From Myxococcales bacterium (GTDB lineage Bacteria > Myxococcota_A > Polyangia > Polyangiales > Houyiibacteriaceae), in the NCBI GenBank assembly GCA_019637115.1, contig JAHBWH010000083.1, positions 1-34,154 on the forward strand: a DNA stretch of 34,154 bases, read 5' to 3'. A program made the position numbers and the translations under genes. A model generated the notes under the pieces. The model was not told the DNA's origin and did not search any database. It saw only the letters and a program-made list of their open reading frames with translations. Shown here piece by piece: positions 34,010 to 34,154 of the stretch (the stretch's first letter is position 1; each line of letters starts with the position of its first letter).

Positions 34010-34015
34010 ATTCTA
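34010..34015 (-). promoter_or_regulatory. Possible -10 element of the OmpA-like gene
   Basis: On the minus strand TAGAAT lies in a locally A/T-richer stretch about 120 bases before the start codon. An acceptable -35 at normal spacing is not clear (TGGACG at 15 bases). The remaining sequence to the window end shows no gene. Confidence 0.3.
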
Positions 34016-34154
34016 CACTCGTTTTGGCCTCGTCCAGACGTGGATCGACATGCGACCGGGCGCTTCGGGCGACTGGGTCGTGGTGGGATGTTGTGTGAAT
34101 ACCGTGGGTTGGCGAGTTGGTGTCGTGCTGATGGATTTTTGAAGTTGTGTGCGC

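Overview
This is a very GC-rich chromosomal window of about 34 kb. It has long antisense shadow ORFs, TGA as almost the only stop codon, and the gene order prfB-lysS-lolC/E-lolD-bamA-skp, an order I associate with delta-proteobacterial lineages. I infer a Gram-negative, probably halotolerant bacterium of the Myxococcota/Polyangia type. No 16S gene or tRNA lies in the window, so this placement rests on composition and gene content alone.

Layout. (1) 1-3592: a membrane-anchored hypothetical protein and malQ, both on the minus strand, bordered by short tandem repeats. (2) 3593-6516: a two-gene flavoprotein operon. Its first gene fuses a [2Fe-2S] ferredoxin, an FAD/NAD domain and a BFD cluster domain; its second is a sarcosine-oxidase-beta-like flavoprotein. 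A perfect hairpin closes it. (3) 6996-9110: a NosR/NapH-like 4Fe-4S membrane protein and a ZIP-like metal transporter, separated by a 17-bp direct-repeat array. (4) 9297-12024: an L,D-transpeptidase and a Cys/Met-metabolism PLP enzyme, divergent across a short region with two palindromes. (5) 12331-18320: the ectoine operon lysC-ectA-ectB-ectC, followed by a sodium:solute symporter and a MarC-family protein. Most junctions overlap, and an unusually AT-rich island precedes it. (6) 18389-21224: hisC, an OsmC-family protein and an NAD-type isocitrate dehydrogenase. (7) 21515-32629: prfB with the classical +1 programmed frameshift, lysS, a lipoprotein-export permease with a large extra membrane domain, its LolD-type ATPase, bamA, skp/ompH and a TolC-family channel. 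This is an outer-membrane biogenesis block. (8) 32630-34154: a long spacer with a giant hairpin and a hexamer microsatellite, then an OmpA/Pal-like lipoprotein on the minus strand with a good terminator.

How the parts work together. The ectoine block supplies aspartyl phosphate (LysC), then acetylates (EctA), transaminates (EctB) and cyclises (EctC) the intermediates to the compatible solute ectoine. The linked symporter may import an osmolyte or amino acid. The lol/bam/skp/tolC block moves and inserts lipoproteins and beta-barrel proteins.

Most worth checking: the symporter has a pair of compensating frameshifts that scramble a conserved GQPHI-type segment; the RF2 lacks the usual SPF stop-recognition tripeptide although nearly every gene here ends in TGA; the LolC/E protein carries a roughly 290-residue N-terminal multi-pass domain; and related GACTCGG-type simple repeats recur in three separate non-coding regions.
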